Assembly: GCA_025354165.1 (NCBI GenBank)
Contig: JANXNI010000095.1
Location: forward strand, 1-64,000
From: Burkholderiales bacterium
GTDB lineage: Bacteria; Pseudomonadota; Gammaproteobacteria; Burkholderiales; Casimicrobiaceae
Direction: 5' to 3'
Length of the DNA stretch: 64,000 nt
The notes under the pieces are model-generated. The model was not told where the DNA came from. It saw only the letters and a list, made by a program, of their open reading frames with translations, and searched no databases. Position numbers and translations under genes: made by a program. This document shows, in pieces, positions 29,797 through 41,064 of the stretch (position 1 is the first letter of the stretch; each line of letters starts with the position of its first letter).

Positions 29797-29944
29797 ATGA
29801 CATTTTTCCTATTCTTGGTTGACGGTGAACGGGCTGAAACTAGGCTCAAGAAGGTAAGAGCCTAAAGTTGGTTTCGGGGCGACGGGCGATACGATGCTAG
29901 CAAGCACATAGCGTTCCAGCGACGAATTTCTCGCTGATCCGAAG

Positions 29945-30577
29945 CTATTTGGTTCCGAAAATCCGGTCACCCGCGTCGCCAAGTCCCGGCAGGATGTATC
30001 CGTGGTCGTTGAGTTCGCGGTCAATCGTGGCTGTGTAGATCGGGACGTCAGGGTGAACGGAGTGGAAGTGTTTGATGCCTTCCGGGCAGCTAACCAGGCA
30101 AACAAACTTGATCGAGCGTGGGCGTGACTCCTTCAGACGCTCGACGGCCGCGACGGCCGAGTTTCCCGTCGCGAGCATCGGGTCCAGCACGATCGCATCG
30201 CGGTCCGGCATCCCCGTAGGCATCTTGAAGTAATACTCCACGGCGACCAGCGTTTTCGGGTCGCGATACAGCCCAATGTGACCAACGCGCGCGCCTGGGA
30301 TCACGCCCAGCATGCCGTCGAGAATGCCCATACCCGCACGCAGGATCGGCACGAAGACGACTTTTTTGCCATCGATCAGCTTCGACTGCATGGTCTCCAT
30401 CGGCGTCTGAATGGTCACTTCGTGCATCGGCATGTCGCGCGTGACTTCGTAGGCCATGAGGGTGGAGAGCTCGTTGACGAGGCGACGAAAGCTCGTGGTC
30501 GAGGTTTCTTTCTTTCGCATCAGCGTGAGCTTGTGCTGCACCAGTGGGTGGTCGATGACGTGAACTTGTGCGGTCAT
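29945..30577 (-). CDS. upp: uracil phosphoribosyltransferase
   Basis: [81 protein letters not shown]. Confidence 0.97.
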   Translation of the reverse strand: MTAQVHVIDHPLVQHKLTLMRKKETSTTSFRRLVNELSTLMAYEVTRDMPMHEVTIQTPMETMQSKLIDGKKVVFVPILRAGMGILDGMLGVIPGARVGHIGLYRDPKTLVAVEYYFKMPTGMPDRDAIVLDPMLATGNSAVAAVERLKESRPRSIKFVCLVSCPEGIKHFHSVHPDVPIYTATIDRELNDHGYILPGLGDAGDRIFGTK

Positions 30578-30606
30578 GGTCTGCTTTCTATCGTCAATAG
30601 TGGGAG

Positions 30607-31821
30607 TCAAAAAACGGTGCCGTCGCTGACGATGCGAATCGGTGGTTCTCCGCCTCGCAATGTCGTAGCGAGCGCGCGGCCTGCGGCCCAGGTGCCGCCT
30701 TCGAGAATGCACGCCAGCGGCAAGTTCGCGGCACTTGCGCCGAGCGCGGTGCGCACGAGCGGCGCGAGCTCGTCGAGCAGTGCTACCGTCAGGGCGCGCC
30801 ATTCGATGATCGGTTCGTCTGACGGAGCGTAGCCCTGACTCAGAAGCGCCGGTGCCGCAATCAGCACACCGCTATCTACCAGCAAGCCGCCGTTGCGGTA
30901 CTCGGCCAGCCCCGTGAGCGCGTCCAGATCAGTGAGCTGCACGCCAGCCCATTCGAATGGCTCCAGCAAGGAATAAGTCATCCACTGCGAGAGCTTGTGA
31001 ATCGGTATCCAGCCAGCCGTTGCACCGCTGCTGCCCGCCAGCGGATGCCGCCAGCAGTCGCCCAGCGCTACGCCGTCAAGCCGATTGCCAGAGGGCCAGA
31101 TGCTGCCCAAGCCTTGCAGCAGCGCAGCGAGGACTTCGTCGGCACGAATGGATTTTCGTGAACTGGTTTCAGTCAAAGCATCGAACAGTCGGCCGGGTCG
31201 CTGATCGCTGCCGAACCACTTGGGCGCGCTCGCGAGCGCTGCGCCCAGACTTTGCATCAGATTAGCGCGGCCTGCCAAACCAACTAGGGCGTTCTCGGTC
31301 GTTACCTGAAACACAGGAGTCAGTCGCTCAGCCGTCAACGCTTTCAAACCGTTCGCATCGGCGCGAAATGGTTGCGATGGATCGGACGAGAACACGCCCT
31401 GCATAAACGCGCGAAAACTCGCAACGCCCAAGCCTTCCGAACGCGTAAATTTCTGTCCAGTTGATGCTTCGACGTAGCGCCAGGCCGCGCCTGCACCAGC
31501 GTCCAGCAAAACGCTGACGACCGCGAGATCAATATGCGCTCGGGCTTTTTCCGCAGGGCTTGCATCGCCAAGCGCCGCGTCGAGTAGCGCCTTGCGATCC
31601 ACGCCGCCCGGTTCGAAGTGACGCCAGCGGCTGTGATACGGGATTTCGAGCGTCGGGTAGCGTTGCCGCGTTACGTTTGCGACTTCGCGCGCCGCGCCCG
31701 CGAGCGCCGCGTCGTTAACCGTGAACCATTTTGATTTGCCTGATCGTGCCGCGGTCAGCACGTTCTGGCAACGCTCGCGAATCGCCGTGGTCGTTTGCAG
31801 ATAAGCCACGCCGTCACTCAT
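30607..31821 (-). CDS. URC4/urg3-like (DUF1688) uracil catabolism protein
   Basis: [97 protein letters not shown]; located between upp and a GTP cyclohydrolase II homolog. Confidence 0.85.
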   Translation of the reverse strand: MSDGVAYLQTTTAIRERCQNVLTAARSGKSKWFTVNDAALAGAAREVANVTRQRYPTLEIPYHSRWRHFEPGGVDRKALLDAALGDASPAEKARAHIDLAVVSVLLDAGAGAAWRYVEASTGQKFTRSEGLGVASFRAFMQGVFSSDPSQPFRADANGLKALTAERLTPVFQVTTENALVGLAGRANLMQSLGAALASAPKWFGSDQRPGRLFDALTETSSRKSIRADEVLAALLQGLGSIWPSGNRLDGVALGDCWRHPLAGSSGATAGWIPIHKLSQWMTYSLLEPFEWAGVQLTDLDALTGLAEYRNGGLLVDSGVLIAAPALLSQGYAPSDEPIIEWRALTVALLDELAPLVRTALGASAANLPLACILEGGTWAAGRALATTLRGGEPPIRIVSDGTVF

Positions 31822-33071
31822 GACAGCGCGCGCCCCTTTGCCGTCGCCAACTCAACCGCATCCGGCACCGGGCCCTCGGTGAAGTAGCCCGCAGCCATCT
31901 TCGCGTCCATCTCGACCCGCGCATCATCGGGGATCAATTCGTCGGGTAGCGCCACCCGCTCACCAATCTCGATCCCGGAACCGACGATAGCGTCGTACTT
32001 CATGTTGCTCATCGAAACGAGGCGATGAATTTTGGTGATGCCAAGCCAGTGCAGTACATCGGGCATTAGTTCCTGAAAGCGCATGTCCTGAACGCCTGCG
32101 ACACATTCGGTGCGCAAGAAGTAGTTCTCTGCACTATCGCCGCCGACCTGACGTTTACGTGCGTTGTACACGAGGAATTTCGTTACTTCGCCGAGTGCAC
32201 GACCTTCTTTGCGGCTATACGACACGAGGCCGACGCCGCCAGCTTGCGTGCCGCGAATGCATTCTTCGATGGCGTGCGTGAGATAAGGTCGACAAGTGCA
32301 AATGTCAGAGCCAAACACGTCCGATCCGTTGCACTCGTCATGTACGCGGGCGGTGAGCGGAATTTCGGGGTTCGACAGGTCTTTCAGATCGCCGAAGATG
32401 TAGAGCGTTTGCCCGCCGATAGGTGGCAAGAAGACTTCAAGATCACTTCGCGTAACGAGCTCCGGATACATTCCGCCCGTCTCTTCAAACAGAGTGCGCC
32501 GTAAGTCCGCTTCGGAACAGCCGAACCGCTCGGCTACACCCGGCAAATACCACACAGGCTCGACCGCGATCTTAGTGACGACTGCGGTGCCATTTTCTTT
32601 AAGCACTTTGCCATCGGTAATCAGCCGTCCCGCGCGAATGGCGTCATGCACTTCCGGGATGTCAATGTGCGCTTTTGTGACGGCGATGCTGGGGCGAATG
32701 TCATAACCCGCTGCAATACGATCCGCAAAAACGTCGGCCACAACCGCACCAAACGGGTCAATTGACACGATTTTTTTGAAGTCGAACCACTGCGGATAAG
32801 TACCTACCGAATCGGTAGGCGAGGTATTCGTCAAATCAGCGCGGTGGCCCTTTTTGAGAGAACCTGCGGCCATCGCCAGCGCCCGGTAAATTCCGTACGA
32901 ACCCGCATGGGTGCCGATGACGTTGCGGTTGGCGCGGCTGGTCGTGGTGCCGATGACAGGGCCGCGAGCGGCGGCGTCTGCGGCTCCCCAGTTGATAGAC
33001 AGGCCAGAAGGATCACCGCTACCGGTGTGCGACGTGAGGCGGATATGGCCGGTGACTGTGTCGTTGGGCAT
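31818..33071 (-). CDS. GTP cyclohydrolase II-family protein, URC1-like
   Basis: TARVHDECNGSDVFGSDICTCRPYLTHAIEECI, LVSYSRKEGRALGEVTKFLVYNARKRQVGGDSAENYF; 4-bp overlap with the URC4-like gene. Confidence 0.88.
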   Translation of the reverse strand: MPNDTVTGHIRLTSHTGSGDPSGLSINWGAADAAARGPVIGTTTSRANRNVIGTHAGSYGIYRALAMAAGSLKKGHRADLTNTSPTDSVGTYPQWFDFKKIVSIDPFGAVVADVFADRIAAGYDIRPSIAVTKAHIDIPEVHDAIRAGRLITDGKVLKENGTAVVTKIAVEPVWYLPGVAERFGCSEADLRRTLFEETGGMYPELVTRSDLEVFLPPIGGQTLYIFGDLKDLSNPEIPLTARVHDECNGSDVFGSDICTCRPYLTHAIEECIRGTQAGGVGLVSYSRKEGRALGEVTKFLVYNARKRQVGGDSAENYFLRTECVAGVQDMRFQELMPDVLHWLGITKIHRLVSMSNMKYDAIVGSGIEIGERVALPDELIPDDARVEMDAKMAAGYFTEGPVPDAVELATAKGRALS

Positions 33072-33195
33072 CGTTAACTTTGTAGGAATAGCAGCGCACT
33101 AAGCATAACGTTTACGATTGGCGAAGTTCGAGCCTGTTGCGCGAGCCCATCTAATCTATGTGCTGGAATCGGCACAACATCAGCGAGTGATCCCT

Positions 33196-34128
33196 ATGAG
33201 TATTGGTCGTCCCTGTCGTCCCTACGGCGGCGTGTTCCCGGTCGTCCCGACGACGTTTACTGAATCGGGTGCACTTGATTTGCCGAGTCAGCTCCGTTGT
33301 GTTGATTTCATGATCGATGCGGGCTCAACCGGGTTGTGCATCCTCGCCAATTTTTCAGAGCAGTTTGTACTCTCGGACGAGGAGCGTGAGGTTTTGACCA
33401 AGGCGATTCTTGAGCACGTCAAAGGACGCGTGCCCGTGATCGTGACGACCACGCATTTCGGCACCAAAGTGTGTTCAGAGCGCAGTCGCCGCGCCGAGGA
33501 TATGGGTGCGGCGATGGTCATGGTGATGCCACCGTATCACGGCGCAACCATCCGCGTTTCCGAGCAGCGCATCTATGAGTTTTACGCCGCTTTGTCGGAC
33601 GCGATCAACATCCCGATCATGATTCAGGACGCGCCAGTGAGCGGGACGCCGCTTTCCGCTGCCTTCCTCGCTCGCATGGCAAAAGAGATCAAAAACGTCG
33701 CCTACTTCAAGATCGAAACTGCGGGGGCGGCCTCCAAGCTGCGCGAGTTGATCTCCTTGGGTGGCGATGCCATCGAAGGGCCGTGGGATGGCGAGGAGGC
33801 GATCACGCTATTGCCTGACCTTGACGCGGGCGCCACTGGGGCGATGACGGGTGGCGGTTACCCCGACGGCATTCGGCAAATTATGGACGCCTATTCCGCA
33901 GGGCAGCGCGACGAGGCGATTGCGGCCTATACGCGCTGGCTGCCGCTGATTAATTACGAAAACCGCCAGGGTGGAATACTGACAGCGAAGGCGCTGATGA
34001 AGGCGGGCGGTGTGATCGACTGTGAAGCGCCGCGACATCCGTTCCCTGTGATGAATCCTGTCGTACGCACCGGTTTGCTCGAAACGGCCGCACGACTCGA
34101 TCCGATGGTTTTACGCTGGGGCAAATAG
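33196..34128 (+). CDS. dihydrodipicolinate synthase/N-acetylneuraminate lyase family protein
   Basis: RPYGGVFPVVPTTFTESGALDLPSQLRCVDFMIDAGSTGLCILANFSEQFVLSDEEREVLTKAILEHVKGRVPVIVTTTH; ATG 33196 preferred. Confidence 0.9.
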   Translation: MSIGRPCRPYGGVFPVVPTTFTESGALDLPSQLRCVDFMIDAGSTGLCILANFSEQFVLSDEEREVLTKAILEHVKGRVPVIVTTTHFGTKVCSERSRRAEDMGAAMVMVMPPYHGATIRVSEQRIYEFYAALSDAINIPIMIQDAPVSGTPLSAAFLARMAKEIKNVAYFKIETAGAASKLRELISLGGDAIEGPWDGEEAITLLPDLDAGATGAMTGGGYPDGIRQIMDAYSAGQRDEAIAAYTRWLPLINYENRQGGILTAKALMKAGGVIDCEAPRHPFPVMNPVVRTGLLETAARLDPMVLRWGK

Positions 34129-34307
34129 CACTTTGCTGTGCGTCGGGCCCTTCGACGGACCTAACAGCTTTTTACTGAAAACGCCGCTGCATATGGGCTG
34201 AGTGCGATAATAGTCAATTATCGATAAGCTAATTTTTATGCATTAAACCCGCATGCAGTCGTCATTTAACAAAAAAGCTGTTAACCCATACGACTACAAT
34301 TGCGGCC

Positions 34308-36581
34308 ATGACAAAAACATCGGACGCCACCCTCACGACGCTCAAACGCGTCTTTGGATTTGATGCGTTTCGCGGTGCGCAAGAGGCGATTGTCGCGACC
34401 CTCGTGAACGGTGGCGATGCGCTGGTACTGATGCCCACGGGTGGCGGTAAATCGCTGTGCTATCAGCTCCCCGCTCTGCTCAGAAATGGCGTCGCGATCG
34501 TCGTTTCGCCACTGATCGCATTGATGCAGGATCAAGTCGACGCGATGAAAGAGATTGGCGTCGCGGCCAGTTTTTTGAATTCTTCGCTTTCGATGGAGGA
34601 GGCCAATCGCGTCGAACGCGACATGCGTGCGGGCAAGTTGAAGCTCGTCTATGTCGCGCCCGAGCGGCTGAATACCGAGCGCTTTTTGTCCTTGCTCGAC
34701 TCGCTCAATGATCGCGGCGAGATTGCGCTCTTCGCGATTGACGAGGCGCACTGCGTATCGCAGTGGGGCCATGATTTCCGTGCCGATTATCTTGAGTTGA
34801 CGCTGCTTCACACGCGCTACCCAAACGTGCCACGTATCGCGCTAACGGCGACGGCCGACACCGCGACGCGCGAGGAAATTCGCAACAAACTGTCGCTGAC
34901 CGATGCCGCGCAGTTTGTCTCAAGCTTTGACCGCCCAAACATTCACTACGCGGTGACGGATCGCCGTGAAGAGAAAGCTCAGCTCCTCGAATTTCTTGCG
35001 GATCACGAGGACGAAGCGGGTATTGTGTATTGCATCTCACGCGCAAAAGTGGATGAAACAGCGTCGTGGCTGCGCACTAAAGGATTCAACGCAATCCCTT
35101 ATCACGCGGGGCTCGACGCCGAAACGCGGCGTGACCATCAATCAAAGTTTTTGCAAAACGACGCGGTGGTCATGGTCGCCACCGTCGCGTTTGGCATGGG
35201 TATCGACAAGCCCGATGTGCGCTTTGTCGCCCACCTGGATTTGCCGAAGAGTATCGAGGGCTACTACCAGGAAACCGGCCGCGCAGGTCGCGACGGAGAG
35301 CCCGCTTTTGCGTGGATGACCTACGGTCTGGCCGACGTCGTGAAGCAGCTGCGATTCATCGACGAGAGCGACGCGGGCGAAGACTTTAAGCGGCTGCAAA
35401 AAAATCGACTCGACCGTTTGCTCGCGCTTGCCGAAACCACGGCTTGCCGTCGGGCGGTGTTGCTCGACTATTTCAGCGAGCCGCAGCCTGCCGGTTATCG
35501 CTGCATGAATTGCGACAACTGCAACGATCCTCCCGAAATGTGGGACGCAACCAAGCCTGCGCAAATGTTTTTGTCGGCAGCGGTACGTACCGGACAGTTT
35601 TTTGGCGCAGCGCATTTGATTGATGTGCTTCGTGGTAGCAAAAGCGAGAAAGTTCTCGCGCGCGGGCACGACAGCCTGCCCGTACACGGCATCGGAGCTG
35701 CATACGAGGTTGACGTGTGGCGATCACTCATTCGTCAGCTGGTCGCTCGCGGCGCGCTCTTTGCGGATGCAGAGGCCTACGGTGCGCTCAAACTGACTCA
35801 GTCGGCACGCCCGATCTTACGCGGTGAGCAAACTTTGATGATGCGAAAAATCGCTACGAAAGCTGAAAGACGCAGCGAACGAACGCGTGAGCGCAAAGGT
35901 GTTTCGAGAAAGGTCGATACCGGCAAAACTAGTAGTCCCATCGCTGACAATATGGGCGCAGATGCGCGCGGTCGTTTCGCGGCGCTCAAAGCGTGGCGCA
36001 CCGCGCAGGCTGCCAGCGCTGGCATACCCGCGTATATGATTTTCTCGGACGTTGCGTTGCGCGGTATCGCTGAGCGCGCACCGATAACGAACGCGCAATT
36101 GCTTGAAGTTTCAGGTGTGGGCGACGCCAAACTGGCGCGCTATGGTGAGTCAATCCTTGCGCTTCTGGCTGGCGAACACAGCGAGATTGACGCGCTCACG
36201 CCTAGTGAGTCCTCGATCGAAGCCGCCGAAGAATTTGACTTGACACCGACGGTCGCGCACAGCTTTGCGCTCTGTAAAGACGGCCATCGCGTCGCCGCAA
36301 TCGCCGCTGTGCGCGTACTCGCCGTCAGCACGATTTACGGCCACCTCGCAGTCGCAGTTTCGGCGGGCGCACTTTCCCTCAAGGACGTGTTGCCCGATGT
36401 GGGCGCTGTTGAACTGGAAGCAATGCGGAGCGCGCTACGCGCGGCGCAAACAGACGCACCTGAAGCGGTGCTCAAAACTGCCGCCGAACGGCTGGGAGAA
36501 AGTGCAAACGTGCCATGGCTCAGATGCGTGTTGTCGGAAATGGGAAATTGGAGGAAGGATGTGGAGGTAGTAGCGGAATAG
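34308..36581 (+). CDS. recQ: ATP-dependent DNA helicase RecQ
   Basis: [74 protein letters not shown] zinc-site Cys, HRDC-like C-terminus. Confidence 0.97.
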   Translation: MTKTSDATLTTLKRVFGFDAFRGAQEAIVATLVNGGDALVLMPTGGGKSLCYQLPALLRNGVAIVVSPLIALMQDQVDAMKEIGVAASFLNSSLSMEEANRVERDMRAGKLKLVYVAPERLNTERFLSLLDSLNDRGEIALFAIDEAHCVSQWGHDFRADYLELTLLHTRYPNVPRIALTATADTATREEIRNKLSLTDAAQFVSSFDRPNIHYAVTDRREEKAQLLEFLADHEDEAGIVYCISRAKVDETASWLRTKGFNAIPYHAGLDAETRRDHQSKFLQNDAVVMVATVAFGMGIDKPDVRFVAHLDLPKSIEGYYQETGRAGRDGEPAFAWMTYGLADVVKQLRFIDESDAGEDFKRLQKNRLDRLLALAETTACRRAVLLDYFSEPQPAGYRCMNCDNCNDPPEMWDATKPAQMFLSAAVRTGQFFGAAHLIDVLRGSKSEKVLARGHDSLPVHGIGAAYEVDVWRSLIRQLVARGALFADAEAYGALKLTQSARPILRGEQTLMMRKIATKAERRSERTRERKGVSRKVDTGKTSSPIADNMGADARGRFAALKAWRTAQAASAGIPAYMIFSDVALRGIAERAPITNAQLLEVSGVGDAKLARYGESILALLAGEHSEIDALTPSESSIEAAEEFDLTPTVAHSFALCKDGHRVAAIAAVRVLAVSTIYGHLAVAVSAGALSLKDVLPDVGAVELEAMRSALRAAQTDAPEAVLKTAAERLGESANVPWLRCVLSEMGNWRKDVEVVAE

Positions 36582-37098
36582 ATCCGCTCTGAACGAATTT
36601 GAAATCGCTCAAATAACATTCAAGATCAACGCCTTGCGGCATGCATCGCCCAAACATTAACCACTTTGTTACTGAGAAGGCACCAGTTGAGAGAACCAGG
36701 CACCTTCAACCCTTGCTTGTTTTCCCCTTCGAAAAAGTCATCGTGCGTTAGCGTTGCATCGCTGGCTTGAATCGCGCCTTTTTCGCGGCTTCCACCCGTC
36801 GTACGGAACAAAAGCAATTCGGACATTTTTATTCTGTCGGAATGCTGCAAGCCAAACCGATCGAACACGACATCGCCGGAACGGTTCGCCAGGGACATAG
36901 ACACGGTTAGAAACGACGATGGCGAGCTGAGCTTGCGCATCCCGCATTTCGCGTGTGAAATCATGACCGTCAGTTTACCGAACGCATGTACTGATTCATC
37001 GCCCTCGCGCTGCTGCACCGACCCTTTTTTTTGTGGAAAACAAGAACATGCCGAGCACGTTGTGGGGGTAGAAAACCGTTTTGTCTCTTCTTCACCAA

Positions 37099-38976
37099 TT
37101 AATTGCGATCAAGAAAGAAGCCCGCGAAGAAGGCGGCGAGTTCGTCGTGTGCGTCTAGCGGAAGTACGTTTGCCACGTACTGATCGGGACGAACCACAAC
37201 CATTGCACCGTGCGCGCGGTCGATACCACGCATGTCAAAGATGTCGGACCCATTCGTCAGATCGGGGCAATAGGCCTTCTCGTAGTCGATTAGCCCGAAG
37301 CTCCCCTTGCGCGGCAGCAGAATCAGCGGCAACTCTTCGACCTTGAGGTCGCGGTGCCCTTGCTGGAACACTGCACGAACGTCGATCACGTTGTCGATGT
37401 CCGATCCTTTCGGCGTGAAGCGGCGGATTGGCGATTTCGCCGATTCCGCCAGAAAGTCGGCCAGCGCGTGCAGTCGCTCACCGCTCCCGTCGGCAAACAC
37501 ATAGATGCGCCAGGCGGCATCGGCGCGGGCAGCGTGGCCGAGCTGCATCGGCTTGCCGTCGGCGAGACGTACCACAGGAGCGGAGTGGAAACGCATGCCG
37601 ACCGTGAAGCCCTTGGCAAGGTCCTGATGGGTTGCCTGAGCCGTGAGAACAGTTGCTGGCGGGTAGTGCGTCGCGACGCCCGCCGTGTAGCGGCCTGACT
37701 TCACAAAGTAAGCCTGCAGCTCTTCCGGATCGACGCCGCCGAGTTCCGGGTGCAATGGATCCTTCGGGGGCGAAGCCATGATCTTCGACCACTCCTTGTC
37801 GAAGTCGATTAGACCCTGCGCAATGGCATGGCGCTCGACGTTGTAAGTGCGAAGCAAATCCGGTTTGGCACGCCCCTCCAGAACCGAGATGAGTTTCCAC
37901 CCCAAGTTAAACGTATCCTGCATCGACACGTTCATGCCCTGGCCAGCCTTGGCGCTGTGCGTGTGGCAGGCATCGCCCGCAATGAAGACGTGCGGAAGGC
38001 GCGAGTCGGCCCGCTCCGCAGGGACGTCGTCGAAGCGGTCGGTGACCCGCTGGCCTACTTGGTAGACCGCAAACCACACGACGTTTTTAACCTCCAGCGT
38101 GTACGGGCGCAGCACACGTTGGGCGGTCGCGATGACCGTCTCTTGCGTAATCTCACGGATCGCTTCGCGCTTGTTCGGATCGATCTCGCCGAGGTCGACG
38201 TATAGCCGCACCAGATAGCCGCCCTCGCGAGGGATGAGCAGGATGTTGCCGTCGTCGCCGGACTGGATTGCGGCCTTAAGGCGGATGTCCGGAAAGTCGG
38301 TGACGGCGAGCATGTCGACGACGCCCCATGCGTGGTTAGCGAAGTCGCCGCGCGGCTGGGCACCAATCGCATCGCGAACCATACTGCGGGCGCCGTCGCA
38401 GCCAACCACGTATTTGGCGCGGATCGCCGTTTGGGTGCCAGTGCCCACATTCCGCAACGTGACCAGCACAGGATGCTCACCTTCAGACGCCACATTTAGG
38501 CTGACGAACTCAAGCCCGTAGTCGGCCTCGAGGCGCGACGGCGAGCGGCGCGCGTAGTCGAGCAGGTATTCCATCAAGCGGGCCTGATTGACAATGACGT
38601 GCGGGAACTCGGACAAGCCCTCCTCGGTATCGTCCACGCGACCGGTACGTACGATGCGCGAGCGATCTTCTGGCGACGGCCGCCAGAAGACGGTCTCGTT
38701 CACCCAATAGGCTTCGCGGCACAGCTTGTCGCCCATGCCAAAGGCCTGGAACATTTCAACCGTGCGGCAGGCGATGCCGTCAGCCTGACCCAAATGGAGC
38801 GGACCGGTGCGACGCTCGACGAGTCGCGTGTTGATGTTGGGGAACGCCGATAACTGCGCGGCAAGCAGCGTTCCAGCCGGGCCGCTGCCGACGATGAGAA
38901 CATCGACGGCGTCAGGTAGGCAGGCTGTTTGAATATCGGGGTCACCGGGCTTGTAGCCATTCAGGTAGAACTGCAT
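37099..38976 (-). CDS. FAD-dependent aromatic monooxygenase (phenol 2-monooxygenase / 3-hydroxybenzoate 4-hydroxylase-like)
   Basis: VDVLIVGSGPAGTLLAAQLSAFPNINTRLVERRTGPLHLGQADGIACRTVEMFQAFG, RLPHVFIAGDACHTHSAKAGQGMNVSMQDTFNLGWKL; ATG 38976 preferred. Confidence 0.92.
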   Translation of the reverse strand: MQFYLNGYKPGDPDIQTACLPDAVDVLIVGSGPAGTLLAAQLSAFPNINTRLVERRTGPLHLGQADGIACRTVEMFQAFGMGDKLCREAYWVNETVFWRPSPEDRSRIVRTGRVDDTEEGLSEFPHVIVNQARLMEYLLDYARRSPSRLEADYGLEFVSLNVASEGEHPVLVTLRNVGTGTQTAIRAKYVVGCDGARSMVRDAIGAQPRGDFANHAWGVVDMLAVTDFPDIRLKAAIQSGDDGNILLIPREGGYLVRLYVDLGEIDPNKREAIREITQETVIATAQRVLRPYTLEVKNVVWFAVYQVGQRVTDRFDDVPAERADSRLPHVFIAGDACHTHSAKAGQGMNVSMQDTFNLGWKLISVLEGRAKPDLLRTYNVERHAIAQGLIDFDKEWSKIMASPPKDPLHPELGGVDPEELQAYFVKSGRYTAGVATHYPPATVLTAQATHQDLAKGFTVGMRFHSAPVVRLADGKPMQLGHAARADAAWRIYVFADGSGERLHALADFLAESAKSPIRRFTPKGSDIDNVIDVRAVFQQGHRDLKVEELPLILLPRKGSFGLIDYEKAYCPDLTNGSDIFDMRGIDRAHGAMVVVRPDQYVANVLPLDAHDELAAFFAGFFLDRN

Positions 38977-39407
38977 ATGATTTCCAATGAAGCATTTGCG
39001 CGACGATCGATAGCCTCTGGTCCCGCCGCTCTGCGGTGTCGTCGACCGATTACGCGCATAACAGCTCGGCCGACAATTCAATCGAACTGCATAAATTGAT
39101 GCGATGTGTCACAAGCCAGTTTACTCAGTTCGACCTTTGGGCGTCCGGTGGCAAGCGCAGCAGAGTAAGGTCGGTGTATGGCGCGAAGCTTGGAAGCACG
39201 GTGGCCAACGTTGCTGCAATGAACTCACATGGTGCAAACACGGTAGCCATTGACATCCCCTTAAAAATTGCAACTGACTAATTGAAAGTGGCGGGGTGGT
39301 TTTCTGGCTCTTTTGCCACGATTTGGCTACGTTTTTCGAACCCGTGACTACAGCTAAAGTTGCTTAAGTTATTGTTCTTATTGACCCTACCCCAATTCCC
39401 GTACTAG

Positions 39408-40270
39408 TCATAAGTTAGGAATTTTGGCTTTTGGCTTGCCTTGCTGCATGGGCTTAAGCCCATGCAGCAGGGCAAATTCACGTGGCGTGCGCCAGTCTAG
39501 CGCAGAGTGGGGACGGGTCTCGTTATAGTGTCTGCGCCACGCCGCGATTTTGCTCTTTGCGTCGTCTAGACTCATGAACCAATGTTCGTTCAAACACTCC
39601 TGGCGCAGCCGTCCATTGAAGCTCTCGACCATCGCGTTGTCGGTTGGCGTACCCGGACGACTGAAGTCGATTTCAACCTTGTGTTCATAGGCCCAGCGAT
39701 CCATCGCCTTGCTGATGAACTCGCTGCCATTGTCGGTCTTGATCGTTTGTGGCGCACCGCGATCCCGGGCAATCCGGTCAACCACTTTGACCACATCCTC
39801 GCCTTTCAGACTCTGTCCAACGTGAATGGCCAAACTCGCGTGAAGCAGTCCGCCACAGTGAGCATGCGCAGCTTCCGGCCATCAAACAGGTTATCCGCCA
39901 CAAAGTCCATACTCCACATTTGATTGGCATGTTGCGCGGTGGTCTTCGGTTGCCGCAGCTTGGCCGCCTTGTTGCGCTTCGGCCGCTTGTGGCGCAACGA
40001 TAGACCTTGCTCGCGGTAGAGCCGATACACGCGCTTATGATTGTCTTTGAAACCCTCGCGCCTGAGCATCACGTGCACGCGGCGGTAGCCATAGTGCACC
40101 CGCGTCTGCGTGATCTCTTTCATTCGCATGATGAGCGCGCGCTCGTCTTTGACCACGGATCGGTAGAGGTACACCGTCCGACTCAACTTCAGTGCCGCGC
40201 ACGCCCTGCGTACGCTTGCACCGAAACTTCGGGTTAAGCCCTCGGCGAGTTCGCGCTTGCGCGAGGGCAT
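39408..40270 (-). pseudogene. IS3-family transposase OrfB, frameshifted
   Basis: MPSRKRELAEGLTRSFGASVRRACAAL...NQMWSMDFVADNLFDGRKLRMLTVADCFTRV (ORF 39806-40270), then another frame continues AIHVGQSLKGEDVVKVVDRIARDRGAPQTIKTDNGSEF...DNAMVESFNGRLRQECLNEHWF (39408-39833): frame break at about 39830-39838. Confidence 0.88.
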
Positions 40271-40535
40271 CAGAGCTTTTTTGACAGCACCTCCTGCAAC
40301 ATCGCCTTGTCCAGACTCAAATCCGCCACCAGACGCTTCAACTTGCTGTTCTCTTCCTCAAGCTGCTTTAACTTGCGCAACTCGCTCGGCCCTACCCCGC
40401 GTATTTCTGTCGCCACTTGTAAAAAGTGGCGTCGCTGATGCCCATCTTCCGGCATATCTCTTCGACCTTTGTGCCCAGCTCCGATTGCTTGATCGCCAGC
40501 GCAATCTGCTCCTCTGTAAACCGACTCTTCTTCAT
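40271..40535 (-). pseudogene. IS3-family OrfA, frameshifted
   Basis: MKKSRFTEEQIALAIKQSELGTKVEEICRKMGISDATFYKWRQKYAG then stop; the next frame continues GVGPSELRKLKQLEEENSKLKRLVADLSLDKAMLQEVLSKKL. 1-nt loss in a 4-nt C/G run at 40395-40398. AAAAAAG slippery site near the orfA end. Confidence 0.87.
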
Positions 40536-40615
40536 GACATCACTCCTTTTCTACAAGGTTAATCATGCCGAAATTTCTACTTCAATTTGGTCCGGTTTTT
40601 TGGGGTAGGGTCAGG

Positions 40616-41064
40616 GCTCGACGTAGGCGTTGTTGGATTGGCTATTGCTGGGCGGAAATGAAACTACAGGGTCTGCCCCCTGCCGCAATATTTGTGACCA
40701 CCGTAATCGCAGCACTTGTGGACGATGCGCTGGAACCCAGCGGAAGGATCCAGATGGAGTCCATGGCAGCGGATCCGTCAGTGCTAAGCGCCGCTTGACT
40801 AAGAGGCTGCGCGCCAAATGGCACCGATGTCACCGGCAAGCCGCCATTGTCAGCGTGTGACACCGTCACCACCAACAATCGATTGCTGCCCGCCTGCAGC
40901 AAATAGGTGGTAATCGAATTCTGGGCGTTGACCGAAACGACACTGCCGCCGCCCGCAGCGACCGGCTGCGCCCACGCGGTAACTGGCGCAGCGCCCAGAA
41001 AAATAGTAAGCGCTGCCAGCGCGCATAGCGGCAGCCGGATTATTTTACCGAGCAGCATTTTCAT
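40616..41064 (-). pseudogene. secreted protein N-terminal fragment truncated next to the IS end
   Basis: Signal peptide MLLGKIIRLPLCALAALTIFLGAAPVTAWAQ then NSITTYLLQAGSNRLLVVTVSHADNGGLPVTSVPFGAQPLSQAAL...; the plausible continuation ADPVVSFPPSNSQSNNAYVEP lies in another frame and stops at the IS boundary. Confidence 0.55.

Larger units (their letters stand above)
39382..40613 (-). mobile_element. IS3-family (IS407-group-like) insertion sequence, decayed
   Basis: TIRs TGACCCTACCCCAA (39382-39395) and TTGGGGTAGGGTCA (to 40613); orfA/orfB-like products inside; no matching 4-bp flanks (TTAT left, GGGC right). Confidence 0.9.

Noticed and set aside
36626-37018. 130-aa minus-strand ORF after recQ
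   Set aside because: Not clearly antisense to a gene, but no recognisable domain and odd composition at the N-terminus; cannot be supported without a homology search.
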